Assembly: GCF_007989085.1 (NCBI RefSeq)
Contig: NZ_BJVJ01000005.1
Span: 1-64,000, forward strand
Origin: Pseudonocardia sulfidoxydans NBRC 16205
Lineage (GTDB): Bacteria; Actinomycetota; Actinomycetes; Mycobacteriales; Pseudonocardiaceae
Direction of reading: 5' to 3'
Length of the DNA: 64,000 nucleotides
Of this stretch, positions 36,310 to 46,100 are shown piece by piece. A program made the position numbers and the translations under genes. The first letter of the stretch is position 1. Every line of letters begins with the position of its first letter. Under the pieces are notes generated by a model that was not told the DNA's origin, did not search any database, and saw only the letters and a program-made list of their open reading frames with translations.

Positions 36310-37095
36310 GTGACGCAGGAGTTCCTGGACGTCGCCGGTGGGCGCGTCGAGTACGAGGACGTCCCCGGCGCGGGCCCCGCGCTCGTGATGCTGCACGAGG
36401 GCCTCGGCTCGGTCGGGCTGTGGCGGGGTTTCCACCACGACGTCGCCGCCGCGACCGGTCGCCGGACGGTCGCGTTCTCCCGGTTCGGGCACGGTCGCTC
36501 GTCGCCACCCGCGGCCCGGCGGGGGCTCGGCTTCATGGGTTCCGAGGCCCGCGAGGTGCTGCCCGCCGTGCTCGACGCGCTGGGCGTGCAGGCCCCGGTC
36601 CTGGTGGGACACAGCGACGGCGGCTCGATCGCGCTGCTCGCCGCCGCGTCCGGGCTCCCCCTCACGGGAGCGGTCGTCCTCGCGCCGCACGTGTTCGTCG
36701 AGGACGACGGGCTGACCGCCATCGCCGCCACCCGCGCCGCCTTCGACGACGGCGACCTGCGCGCCCGGATGGCCCGCCACCACGACGACCCCGGCGTCGT
36801 GTTCGGCAACTGGGCCGGGGTGTGGCTCGACCCCGGGTTCCGCTCGTGGGACATCACGGCCGAGCTGTCGGCCATCACGTGTCCGGTGCTGGCCGTGCAG
36901 GGCACCGCCGACCCCTACGGCACCGTCGCGCACGTCGAGGCGGTGCGGGACCGCTCGTCCGGGCCCGTCGAGCTGGTGGTGTTCGACTGCGGGCACTCCC
37001 CGCACCTGGAGCGCCGGTCGGAGACGCTCGCGGCGGTGACCGCGTTCGTGGCCCGGATCAGCGAGCCGACCAGCCCGCCCACCGCGTCGGCGTGA
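36310..37095 (+). CDS. Alpha/beta-fold hydrolase
   Basis: 261 residues. Oxyanion region LVMLHEGLGSVGLW, nucleophile elbow GHSDGGS (Ser about 100), acid in VQGTADPYG and catalytic His in FDCGHSPHLE: a complete triad. Cytosolic. The substrate is unknown, and the sequence resembles the general epoxide hydrolase/esterase group. The GTG at 36310 is the best start. The 3' end overlaps the convergent PPOX gene by 38 bp. Confidence 0.92.
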   Translation: MTQEFLDVAGGRVEYEDVPGAGPALVMLHEGLGSVGLWRGFHHDVAAATGRRTVAFSRFGHGRSSPPAARRGLGFMGSEAREVLPAVLDALGVQAPVLVGHSDGGSIALLAAASGLPLTGAVVLAPHVFVEDDGLTAIAATRAAFDDGDLRARMARHHDDPGVVFGNWAGVWLDPGFRSWDITAELSAITCPVLAVQGTADPYGTVAHVEAVRDRSSGPVELVVFDCGHSPHLERRSETLAAVTAFVARISEPTSPPTASA

Positions 37096-37471
37096 CCACC
37101 AGCACCGGTCCGGGCGGGCGGGCGTCGCGGTAGCGCGGGTACTTCGCGACGAGCGCGTCGAGGGCCGCCGGGCAGTCCGCTGCGTCGCGGACCTCGGCCG
37201 TGCCGTCGATGCGCACCCACCACAGCCGGTCCCAGTCGTCGTCGTAGCGGTCGGCGAGCACGCCCACCCGCGGGTCGCGGTCGACGTCGGCGAGCCGGGC
37301 CAGCGTGCGGCCGCTCTTGGGTTTGACGTCGTCGACGGCACTCCAGATCCGGCCGTCGAGCAGCACGAACGTGAAGGGCACCAGCCGCGGGGTGCCGTCG
37401 GCGCGCAGGGTCGCGAGCCGGGCTACCGGACAGGCCTCGACGCGCGCACGCTGCTCGTCGTCGCTCATCAT
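37058..37471 (-). CDS. PPOX-class (F420/FMN split-barrel) oxidoreductase, TIGR03668-like
   Basis: 137 residues with the split-barrel flavin-binding pattern CPVARLATLRADGTPRLVPFTFVLLDGRIW, then DDVKPKSGRTLARLADVDRDPRVGVLADRYDDDWDRLWWVRIDG. This matches the actinobacterial TIGR03668 group, probably using F420 or a flavin; the substrate is unknown. ATG 37471 was chosen, with ATG 37468 and GTG 37477 possible. Convergent with the hydrolase gene. Confidence 0.88.
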   Translation of the reverse strand: MMSDDEQRARVEACPVARLATLRADGTPRLVPFTFVLLDGRIWSAVDDVKPKSGRTLARLADVDRDPRVGVLADRYDDDWDRLWWVRIDGTAEVRDAADCPAALDALVAKYPRYRDARPPGPVLVVTPTRWAGWSAR

Positions 37472-37566
37472 GGGCACGGGGCCCAGTCTGGCCTGCGCCG
37501 CCGGGCTCCGCCGGCACGGCCGACGGGGCGGGAATGCTCGGGGCCCGAGTCCCGTTCCACAAGTTA

Positions 37567-37580
37567 GTTGCACGCTCAAC
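37567..37580 (+). promoter_or_regulatory. Operator-like inverted repeat upstream of pirin gene
   Basis: GTTG-cacgct-CAAC lies 16 bp before the ATG, in the only AT-rich stretch between the PPOX and pirin genes. It resembles MarR-type TTGnnn...CAA operators upstream of pirin genes. The regulator is not encoded nearby. Confidence 0.45.
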
Positions 37581-37596
37581 CGCTTAGGAGGTCGTC

Positions 37597-38583
37597 ATGC
37601 CGGCCATCACCGTCGCCGACGTCACCGCGCTGGCCCGCGTCCCCGAGCCGGGCCCGACCGACCTGGACCGCCGCGTCCGCTCGGTCACCACCGCACCCGT
37701 CGGGTACGAGGGCGAGGGTTTCCCCGTCCGGCGCGCGTTCGCCGGCGTCGACCTGCGCGACCTCGACCCCTTCCTGCACATGGACCAGATGGGCGAGGTC
37801 GAGTACGCACCCGGCGAACCCAAGGGCACACCCTGGCATCCGCACCGCGGCTTCGAGACCGTCACCTACATCATCGACGGCACCTTCGAGCACATGGACT
37901 CCCACGGCGGCGGCGGAACGATCTCCGACGGCGACACCCAGTGGATGACCGCCGGCAGCGGCCTGCTGCACATCGAGCGGCCACCGGAGGCGCTCGTCGC
38001 GAGCGGTGGACTGTTCCACGGCCTGCAGCTGTGGGTGAACCTGCCGAAGGCCGAGAAGTGGGTCGAGCCGAAGTACCAGGACCTGCGCGCGGCCGACGCC
38101 GCCCTGCTCACCACCGGCGACGGCGGCGCCCTGATCCGCGTCATCGCCGGAGAGCTGGCCGGGCACGCAGGCCCCGGGTCCACCCGCACCCCGATGGCGA
38201 TGATGCACGCGACGATCAGCCCCGGCGCGCAGCTGCGGCTGCCGTGGCGGCGCGACTTCAACGCGCTCGTCTACGTGCTGTCCGGCGCCGGCAGCATCGG
38301 GCCCGACGGGCAGCCGATCGAGACCGGGCAGCTCGTCGTCCTCGGACCGGGCGACGTCGTCACCGTCAACGGCGCACGTCACCAGGAGTCGCGGCTCGCG
38401 GGCCTCGACGTCGTCGTCCTGGGCGGGCTGCCGATCCAGGAGCCCGTCGCGTGGGCCGGACCGTTCGTGATGAACACGAAGGCCGAGGTCATGGCGGCGT
38501 TCGAGGACTACCAGAAGGGAAAGCTGGGCGTGATCCCCGCGACGTACGTCCCCCACGGCGACCTGGGCGGTGCGTCGTCGTGA
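37597..38583 (+). CDS. Pirin family protein
   Basis: 328-residue bicupin. Metal ligands appear in the N-terminal cupin: HPHRGFETVTY and FEHMDSHGGGG. The second cupin follows (about 185-270, MMHATISPGAQLRLPWRRD). Pirins are iron proteins, some with quercetin dioxygenase activity, others transcription cofactors or stress proteins. A very strong AGGAGG precedes ATG 37597. The stop overlaps the GTG of the small acetyltransferase (GTGA), so they form an operon. Confidence 0.95.
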   Translation: MPAITVADVTALARVPEPGPTDLDRRVRSVTTAPVGYEGEGFPVRRAFAGVDLRDLDPFLHMDQMGEVEYAPGEPKGTPWHPHRGFETVTYIIDGTFEHMDSHGGGGTISDGDTQWMTAGSGLLHIERPPEALVASGGLFHGLQLWVNLPKAEKWVEPKYQDLRAADAALLTTGDGGALIRVIAGELAGHAGPGSTRTPMAMMHATISPGAQLRLPWRRDFNALVYVLSGAGSIGPDGQPIETGQLVVLGPGDVVTVNGARHQESRLAGLDVVVLGGLPIQEPVAWAGPFVMNTKAEVMAAFEDYQKGKLGVIPATYVPHGDLGGASS

Positions 38584-38858
38584 GCGATCCCGTCGTCGTC
38601 GACCGGCCCGACCGGTCCCGGTTCGAGATCCTCGTCGACGACGAGGTCGCCGGCCGCGCGTTCTACCAGCTGCGCGACGGGCTGATCGTGTTCACCCACA
38701 CCGAGGTCGACGACCGCTTCGGCGGCCGCGGCATCGGTGGGGCGCTGGCCCGCGGCGCGCTCGACGCCGCCCGCGCCCGCGGCCTGCGGGTCCGCCCGGA
38801 CTGCACCTTCGTCAAGGGCTGGATCGACAAACACCCGGAGTACGCCGACCTCCTGTGA
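38580..38858 (+). CDS. Small GNAT-type (YidJ-like) acetyltransferase domain protein
   Basis: 92 residues. RFGGRGIGGALARGALDAAR is the acetyl-CoA loop, and CTFVKGWIDKHPEYADLL is the characteristic ending of this short GNAT group. It is thought to bind acyl-CoA, and targets are unknown. GTG start overlapping the pirin stop; cotranscription with pirin is a common actinobacterial arrangement. Confidence 0.9.
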   Translation: MSDPVVVDRPDRSRFEILVDDEVAGRAFYQLRDGLIVFTHTEVDDRFGGRGIGGALARGALDAARARGLRVRPDCTFVKGWIDKHPEYADLL

Positions 38859-38910
38859 GCGACCCCGGCTCGCGCCGGAGATCGTCGGTGGGCGGCCGTA
38901 GCCTGTCGGG

Positions 38911-41900
38911 GTGCTCGTCGTCCATGCCCTGTGGTCCCCCGGCCGGGGTGTGCTGCTGTGGGCCGAGGACGGCGAACGCCCGGCCGCCACCAGCGCCCGC
39001 TCGCTGCGCACGGCCCGCCCGCACCCGTTCGCAGCGACGTCCGGCGAGCTCGCCGCGCTGCACCCCGGCAAAGCGGCCCCGCTCGTCCTGCTGCTCCCGG
39101 GGCGGCCGTCGGGGCCGCTGGCATCCCCCGAGCTGGTGCGGTCGGGCCCCGCGCGGCGCCCGCGCTCGGCGCCCGAGCTGCTGGCCTGGACCGTGCCGGC
39201 GCTGCTGGTCGACGCGGCCGAGCTGCGCGACCCCGACCCCGCGGTGCGCTACGGCTGCTCGGTCGCGCACCTGCGCGCGGTGCTCGACCTCGCCGAAGGC
39301 CTCGCCGCCCGCGGCCGCGTCCTGCCCGCGCTGTCCCACACGGGGGCCGACGCGCCGCGCGCCCGCTGGCGGCCCGTCGTCCAGGGGCTCGACGCGGTGG
39401 TGTTCGACAGCCTCGTCGGCGCGCTCCCACCGGTCGGTCGGGCCGAACGACGGCCGAGACCAGCGCCCGGCGCCCCGCCCGACATGCAGGGTCACGATCC
39501 GCACGTCCTGCTCACCGACGCCGTCGGGGTACTCGCCGACGCCGCCGTCCGCGACCGGCTGGCCCGCGCCGACGAACCGGTCGAGGTACTGCCCCCACGC
39601 CGCGGGCGCGCACCTGCCGTCACCCCGGCCACCGAGGCCTGGCTGGCCGCGCTGGTCACGCCGGACGACCGGGTCGGTGGCGCCGCCGGAGTCGGCCGCG
39701 CGGAGCTCGACGAGCTGGCCCGCGCCGTCGCCGCCTGGGACGACGTGGGGGCCGAGGCCGCCGGGCCGGCGCGGGCGTCGTTCCGGCTGGCCGAGGTGAA
39801 GGTCCTCGACGACCCGGCCGACCCCGATGCGCCGAGTACCGACCAGACCGGCGACGGCACCCGCTGGGAGCTGCAGTTCTCGTTGCGCTCCACCGAGGAC
39901 CCGAGCCTGCTCGTGCCCGCCGCCCGCATCTGGGACGGCGCCGGCACCACGCTGACCCGGCTGATCGGCGAACCTCAGGAGCTGCTGCTGGCCGAGCTGG
40001 GCCGCGCCGCGCTGGTCTATCCGCGGCTCACCCGGGCATTGCGCTCGGCGTGCCCGGAGGTGTTGCCGCTCGACGTCGACGGGGCCGCCGAGTTCCTCAC
40101 CGACGTCGCGGGCAGGCTGCTCGCCGAGGGGTTCGACGTCGAGCTCCCCGCGGGCTGGGACGGCAGCCGCCGGCTGGGGCTGCGGCTGTCGGCGAGCTCC
40201 ACCGCGGCGCCGGGCGTCGTCACCCGCGGCGGGTTGGGCCGTGAGGAGCTGGCCGCGTTCCGCTGGCACCTCGCCGTCGGCGACGACGTCCTCGACGAGG
40301 ACGAGATCGCCGAGCTCGTCGCCACGAAGGCGCCGCTGGTGCGGCTGCGCGGGCAGTGGGTGACGATCGACCGCGAGCAGCTGCGTACCGGCCTGGAGTT
40401 CATGCGCCGCAACGCGAACAGGCGGCGCCCGACGGCCGGCGAGGTCGTCGCCATGGCGGCGGCCCCACCGGCCGACGTGCCGCTGCCCGTCGTCGGGGTC
40501 GACGCCACGGGCTGGCTGGGCGAGCTGCTCGACGGGTCGGCCGAGCACACCCTCGCCCCGGTCGAGCCGCCGTCGTGGTTCACCGCGACGCTGCGGCCCT
40601 ACCAGCAGCGCGGCGTCTCCTGGCTCGCGTTCCTGGGCGGGCTGGGCCTGGGTGCGTGCCTGGCCGACGACATGGGCCTGGGCAAGACGGTGCAGCTGCT
40701 GGCGCTCGAAGCGGCCGAGCGCGACGCGAACCCTCACGGGCCGACCCTGCTTGTGTGCCCGATGTCGCTGGTCGGGACGTGGGAACGCGAGGCGGCGCGG
40801 TTCGCGCCGCGGCTGCGGGTGCTCGTGCACCACGGGCCCGACCGCGCAGCCGGCGAGGAGTTCGTCGCCGCCGCGGCGGCGGCGGCCGACGTCGTCGTCA
40901 CCACCTACGGCACCGTCGTGCGCGACGCCGCGCTGCTCGAACCGTTCGAGTGGCACCGCGTCGTGCTCGACGAGGCGCAGATGGTCAAGAACAGCCTGGC
41001 CGCGTCGGCACGCGCGGTCCGGCGGCTGCGCGCCGGGCACCGCATCGCCCTCACGGGCACGCCGATGGAGAACCGGCTGGCCGAGCTGTGGTCGGTCATG
41101 GACTTCCTCAACCCCGGCATGCTCGGCAGCCCCGAACGGTTCCGGCAGGGCTTCGCCATCCCGGTCGAGCGCTACGGCGACGACGAGGCCGCCGCCCTGC
41201 TGCGCCGCATCGTCCGGCCCTACCTGCTGCGACGCGTGAAGACCGACGCGAGCGTCATCGACGACTTGCCGGAGAAGATCGAGATCACCCAGCACTACCG
41301 GCTCACCCGCGAGCAGGCGTCGCTCTACCGCACCGTCGTCGACGACATGCTGGAACGCATCGAGGGCAGCGACGGCATCGCCCGGCGCGGCAACGTCCTC
41401 GCCGCGATGGCCAAGCTCAAGCAGGTGTGCAACCACCCCGCGCAGCTGCTGCACGACGGCTCCCCCATCGGCCGCCGCTCCGGCAAGGTCGTGCGGCTGG
41501 AGGAGATCCTCGAGACGATCCTCGCCGAGGGCGACAAGGTGCTGTGCTTCACCCAGTACGCGGAGTTCGCGTCGATGCTGGTGCCGCACCTGTCGGCCCG
41601 CTTCGACCAGGAGATCCTCTACCTGCACGGCGGCACCCCGAAGAAGCGCCGCGACGAGATGGTCGAGCGGTTCCAGTCCGACGACGGGCCGTCGGTCTTC
41701 CTGCTGTCGCTGAAGGCGGGCGGCACCGGGCTGACGCTCACCGCGGCCTCGCACGTGGTGCACCTCGACCGGTGGTGGAACCCGGCCGTGGAGAACCAGG
41801 CCACCGACCGGGCGTTCCGCATCGGGCAGCGGCGCAACGTGCAGGTCCGCACGCTGGTGTGCCCGGGCACCGTCGAGGAACGGATCGACGAGCTGATCAC

Positions 41901-42072
41901 GTCGAAGAAGGCGCTGTCGGGCAAGGTGATCGGCGACGGTGAGAACTGGGTGGGCGAGCTGGCGGACCTGTCGACGGCGCAGCTGCGCGAGGTGTTCGCC
42001 CTGGGTGGCGAGGCGCTCGCCGAGGACGCACCCGCCGACGACGGCGGTGGGGAGGTGCCCCGTGGCGCGTGA
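38911..42072 (+). CDS. SNF2-family DEAD/DEAH-box helicase/ATPase
   Basis: 1053 residues. The first 530 are the actinobacterial SNF2-associated N-terminal region. The motor begins at LRPYQQRGVSWLAFL with Walker A DDMGLGKTVQ, DEAQMVKN (motif II), LTGTPMENRL (motif III) and the second RecA lobe ending in HLDRWWNPAVENQATDRAFRIGQRR. It translocates on double-stranded DNA; in bacteria, such proteins of the RapA/HelZ/SNF2 type are linked to DNA repair or transcription. ATG at 38911. The stop overlaps the SWIM gene by 11 bp, a conserved pairing. Confidence 0.96.
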   Translation: MLVVHALWSPGRGVLLWAEDGERPAATSARSLRTARPHPFAATSGELAALHPGKAAPLVLLLPGRPSGPLASPELVRSGPARRPRSAPELLAWTVPALLVDAAELRDPDPAVRYGCSVAHLRAVLDLAEGLAARGRVLPALSHTGADAPRARWRPVVQGLDAVVFDSLVGALPPVGRAERRPRPAPGAPPDMQGHDPHVLLTDAVGVLADAAVRDRLARADEPVEVLPPRRGRAPAVTPATEAWLAALVTPDDRVGGAAGVGRAELDELARAVAAWDDVGAEAAGPARASFRLAEVKVLDDPADPDAPSTDQTGDGTRWELQFSLRSTEDPSLLVPAARIWDGAGTTLTRLIGEPQELLLAELGRAALVYPRLTRALRSACPEVLPLDVDGAAEFLTDVAGRLLAEGFDVELPAGWDGSRRLGLRLSASSTAAPGVVTRGGLGREELAAFRWHLAVGDDVLDEDEIAELVATKAPLVRLRGQWVTIDREQLRTGLEFMRRNANRRRPTAGEVVAMAAAPPADVPLPVVGVDATGWLGELLDGSAEHTLAPVEPPSWFTATLRPYQQRGVSWLAFLGGLGLGACLADDMGLGKTVQLLALEAAERDANPHGPTLLVCPMSLVGTWEREAARFAPRLRVLVHHGPDRAAGEEFVAAAAAAADVVVTTYGTVVRDAALLEPFEWHRVVLDEAQMVKNSLAASARAVRRLRAGHRIALTGTPMENRLAELWSVMDFLNPGMLGSPERFRQGFAIPVERYGDDEAAALLRRIVRPYLLRRVKTDASVIDDLPEKIEITQHYRLTREQASLYRTVVDDMLERIEGSDGIARRGNVLAAMAKLKQVCNHPAQLLHDGSPIGRRSGKVVRLEEILETILAEGDKVLCFTQYAEFASMLVPHLSARFDQEILYLHGGTPKKRRDEMVERFQSDDGPSVFLLSLKAGGTGLTLTAASHVVHLDRWWNPAVENQATDRAFRIGQRRNVQVRTLVCPGTVEERIDELITSKKALSGKVIGDGENWVGELADLSTAQLREVFALGGEALAEDAPADDGGGEVPRGA

Positions 42073-42937
42073 GCCCGACCCGTTCTGGTGGCGCGACGGC
42101 GAGGCCGGTGGGAAGCCCCGCAAGGTCACCGGCGGCATCCAGATCCACGCGACCCGCGGCGCGGTCGCCCGCACCTGGTGGTCGGCCCGGTTCCTCGAGG
42201 TGCTGGAGCAGGTCGTCGCCGGGGGCCGGATGGCGCGGGGGCGCAACTACGCCCGCGCCGGGCAGACGCTCGAGCTGCGCGTCGATCCCGGGTCGGTGAC
42301 GGCGAGCGTGCAGGGCAGCCGCGAGCGGCCCTACCGGGTGCGGGTCGGCGTCGCGACCTACGGCAAGCCGGAGTGGACCCGCGTCGAGGAGGCCCTGGCC
42401 GCCGACGCCTGGTACGCGGCCACGCTGCTGGCCGGGTCGATGCCGCCCGAGATCGAGGGCCTGTTCGCCTCGCTCGGGCTGGCGCTGTTCCCCGCCGACG
42501 CCCGCGACCTCGTCATGGACTGCTCGTGCCCCGATCACGCCGTGCCCTGCAAGCATCTGGCCGCGGTGTTCTACCTGCTGGCCGAGCGGTTCGACGCCGA
42601 CCCGTTCGAGGTCCTCGCGCTGCGCGGGCGCGACCGGGAGACGTTGCTGGCCAACCTGCGGACGCGCCGCGCGGCCGCAGCCGAGGAGCAGCAGGGCCCG
42701 CGCCCCGCCGAACCGGCAGAGCCCACGGCCGCACCGCTCGCCGACGTCCTCGACGCGTTCTTCACCGCCGGCCCGGGACTCGACGACGCCCGCCGCGTCG
42801 CGCCCGTCCCGACGGCACCCGACGCCCTGCTCGACCAGATGCCGCCGTTCGCGATCACCGTACGGGGCGCGCAGGTGGTCGACCTGCTGCGCCCGGTCTA
42901 CGAGGTGCTCGCCGCCCCCACGGATCCGCAGCCCTGA
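42062..42937 (+). CDS. SWIM zinc finger protein partner of SNF2 helicase
   Basis: 291 residues. The SWIM motif is CSCPDHAVPCKHLAAVFY (CxCx6CxH, about 157-174). An N-terminal block (FWWRDGEAGGKPRKVTGGI...TWWSARFLEVLE) is typical of this family. SWIM proteins bind DNA or protein and are regularly encoded next to SNF2 ATPases, so a joint DNA transaction is likely. The GTG start overlaps the helicase stop, so they are translationally coupled. A weak GC hairpin follows downstream. Confidence 0.95.
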   Translation: MAREPDPFWWRDGEAGGKPRKVTGGIQIHATRGAVARTWWSARFLEVLEQVVAGGRMARGRNYARAGQTLELRVDPGSVTASVQGSRERPYRVRVGVATYGKPEWTRVEEALAADAWYAATLLAGSMPPEIEGLFASLGLALFPADARDLVMDCSCPDHAVPCKHLAAVFYLLAERFDADPFEVLALRGRDRETLLANLRTRRAAAAEEQQGPRPAEPAEPTAAPLADVLDAFFTAGPGLDDARRVAPVPTAPDALLDQMPPFAITVRGAQVVDLLRPVYEVLAAPTDPQP

Positions 42938-43194
42938 CCTGTCGCTCCTCGTTCCGGTGCGCTGCGGGACGCCGCAGCTCCCGGGCCACGGCGACGACGA
43001 CCGCGACGGCGAGCACGACGGCGAGCGCGGCCCGGCCCGCCCCGGCCCGGACGTGCCCGCCACATCGGGCGGGCGGGTACGGCGGCATCCTGGCGACGAC
43101 GTCCTGAATGCCGTTAACGGGTCGATGATCCGGTTCGAGTCAGCGGGCGGACCCGTTCCGAACGGTCCGCGACGCCGACCCGAGCGAGGTGCTG
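42938..43194. promoter_or_regulatory. Intergenic region before the 1079-residue protein gene
   Basis: 257 bp. A hairpin GCCCGCC-acatcg-GGCGGGC (43055-43074) may end the helicase/SWIM transcript. A bulged inverted repeat built on CGTTC/GAACG lies at 43149-43168, about 27 bp before the ATG. GTTAAC occurs at about 43111. The start is set by GAGG (43186-43189). No consensus -35/-10 pair is obvious. A hydrophobic minus-strand frame here is probably accidental. Confidence 0.5.
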
Positions 43195-46100
43195 ATGACC
43201 ACCCCGGACGCGACGTTCAGCGAACGCCCCTCCGCGCCGCCGGAGCTCCTGCCCGGCCTGATCGGCGCGGTCACGAGCAGCGTGCGGTTCACGAGCTTCG
43301 TGCGGGACGTGGAGCTACGCGGGCTCGTGATCGACGTCGACGCCGACTGCGCGGTCGACCTGCCGATCGGGACGCTCGCCAAGCAGCCCAGCTCGTTGTC
43401 GGAGATCTTCACCGGGCTGCGGTGCCCGGTGGTGCGCCTCGGGTTCGTCACAGGCCACCGGCAGAGCTGGGAGAACCGGGGCACTCACCTGGGCGAGGTC
43501 GTACACAGCATCGCGCTCGGCCCCGGGGAGTCCCGCAACATCGCGTTCGTCAACTGGCGCCGCCGGCAGCTGACCGCGCTGGAGGAGCGGACGACCGTCG
43601 ACGAGCGGGTGACCGCCGTCTTCGTCCAGAACCGGGCCCTTGAGGAGATCACCACCGCGGTCGCGACCGAGCACCAGGAGGGCGAGACGCAGACAGAGGC
43701 GGGCACCGCGGTGACCGCGGGCAGCTTCGTCGGCGCGGGCGCGGCCGTCGGCAGCGTCGCCGGCGCGGTGATCGGGACCATCGCCGAGCCCGGTGGCGGC
43801 ACGATCCTGGGCGGGCTCGTCGGCGGCGCGGTGGGCTCGATCGCGGGCGGGGTCGTCTACAGCGGCTCGAAGGCGCTGGGAATGATCGAGTCGCAGACCG
43901 ACGGCGACCGCGACATCGTCGCCGACGTCAACCAGCGGATCGCGCTGAGTACCAGCCAGACGGCCTCGGCCGTGCGCTCCCTGTGGTCGACGGCGGTCGT
44001 CGAGGACGCGCAAGGCGAGAGCGTGTCGGCGACGACGTCGAACATCACCAACTACAACCACATGCATGCGCTGAACATCGAGTACTACGAGGTGCTGCAG
44101 CACTACGAGGCCCGGCTGGCCGCCGACAGGCTGCAGCCGCTGCTGTACCTGCCGTTCACGTTCCTCGACTTCACCGGCTTCCGGTTCGTCCGCGACTACT
44201 GGGAGATCGTCCGCGTGCACGTCGACGACGCGGCGCTGCGCGAGCAGGGCGACAGCTATTTCGTCACCGAGGACGTCCCCGATGCGCCCGACCTGCTGCC
44301 GGTCCCGGTCGAGCCGCAGGAGCCCCCACCGGCGGAGTCGCTGCGGATCACCGCCCTCGTCGTCGACGTGCTCTTCGACGGCATCCCGTTCAACCTCGAC
44401 GTGGGTCTGACCGTCGTGCGCGACGGGCAGGAGATCTTCGGGCAGGAGCAGACGAACGGCGTCCCCTCACAAGCGCTCGCCGGCTTCGACTTCGGCAACC
44501 GCTACACGTTCGACGCCGACCTCGACGACGCCGGGCAGATCACCGCTGTCGTGTTGTCGCGCAACCAGGTCCTCGACATCGAGGACACCCGGTTCCGCAT
44601 CCGCGTCTCCCGCGGTGCCGTGCGGCGGGGCGAGGCATCGGTGCGCAACCTGGCCGGCACGACGATCCTGGGGCAGGGTCTGCTCGAGTCGGACGGGCCG
44701 CGCAACACGACGGTGGCGTGGTCACCGGCTGAGGGCGTGGCTGCGGCGGACGTGGCGGCGCGTGAGGAGTACGAGGCCGCGCTGTTCGAACGGGACCAGG
44801 TCCTGGCCGAGAACGAGCGGCGGCAGGCGGCCTTCGACGCCCTCACCGAGGACATCGACCGGTTCCGCAACCGGCTGCAGAAGCTGGTGCTCCGCCGCCG
44901 GCACTTCTTCACCCGCGTGATCCTCGACGCGATCGAGCCCGAGGAGATCACCCAGCTCCTGGAGTCGGTCACCATCGGCCACGCGGACAGCGGGGCGCCA
45001 CGGCTGCGGCTCAGCGACCTCGCGAACACGACCCCGCTCGGAACCACGGCGGGCGCCTTCGTCCTCACGCTCAAGCGACTGGATCCGGCGGCGACGAAGG
45101 GGCTGCTCGGCACCCTCGGGCTCACCGACGTGCCGGCCGAGCTCGACATCCTCGCCGGCTACGCCGACACCACCCTGCGCTCGTTCGAGAAGCGTCACGA
45201 CCGGCTCAGCCGCGTCGACGACGTCTATGTGCCCACGGGCGGGCTGTTCGCCGAGGCGGTGCTGGGCCGCTCCAACAGCGCCGAGTACCTCGACATGCAG
45301 CGCTACTTCAACTGGCAGGACTCGCCGATCCCGCACCAGCCACCGGCGATCGACCCGGTGAGCACCGCGAGCCGGTTCCAGCGCGGGGACGTCAGCGTCA
45401 CGGTGCCGGAGGGCGACCTGCAGGTGATCAACCCGGTGACCTTCCCCGACCCGACCGGGCTGTCGGGGGTGTTGGCAGCCGTGCAGAACCCCGGGATGTT
45501 CCGGGACATGTCCGGCGCGAGCCAGCTCGCCGGGGTCCTGGGCAGCCTGTCCACCCTCGCCGGACAGATCGGGCAGGCTGCCGCGACGATGACCGGCCAG
45601 GCGGCCCAGGACGCGTTGCGCGCCGCGACCGACGTGAGCCAGGCCGCGGCCGGGCTCGCCCAGGCGATGGTGGACACCCCGGTCACGTCCGGTCCGCCGG
45701 CCACCATCACCAACGACGGCGCCGCGCTCAACGCCTCACGCGATCTCGACGCCCAGACCGTCGCCGCGCTGACCCCGGCCGGCGGCACACCGTCGCCGGC
45801 CGAGCCGTCGGACACGACACGCGACATCCCTCGTAACGTCGCCGGGCTGCCGACGACCGCACCGCGACGTCCCCGGCAGGGGCGCAGCCCGGCGCTGACG
45901 ACGAGTCTGGTCGTCCGGGACCCGAACGGTCGGCCGATCCTCGTCGACCGACTCGCCGACGTCCGCAAGGTGTTCCGTCTGTACCACCCGCAGCTGGAGC
46001 CGCAGCTGCACGAGTTCACCTCCGCGACCGAGGCGGCCAACCCGTTCTACACGCTGCCGGTCGAGTGGCCGCGGCCGAGCGGGATGATCACGATGGCGCT

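Noticed and set aside
42855..43088. Minus-strand frame with a hydrophobic stretch (AALAVVLAVAVVVAVA)
   Set aside because: The frame continues through the SWIM gene, has no ribosome-binding site and contains simple GCG/GTC runs; probably chance, though a small membrane protein is not fully excluded.
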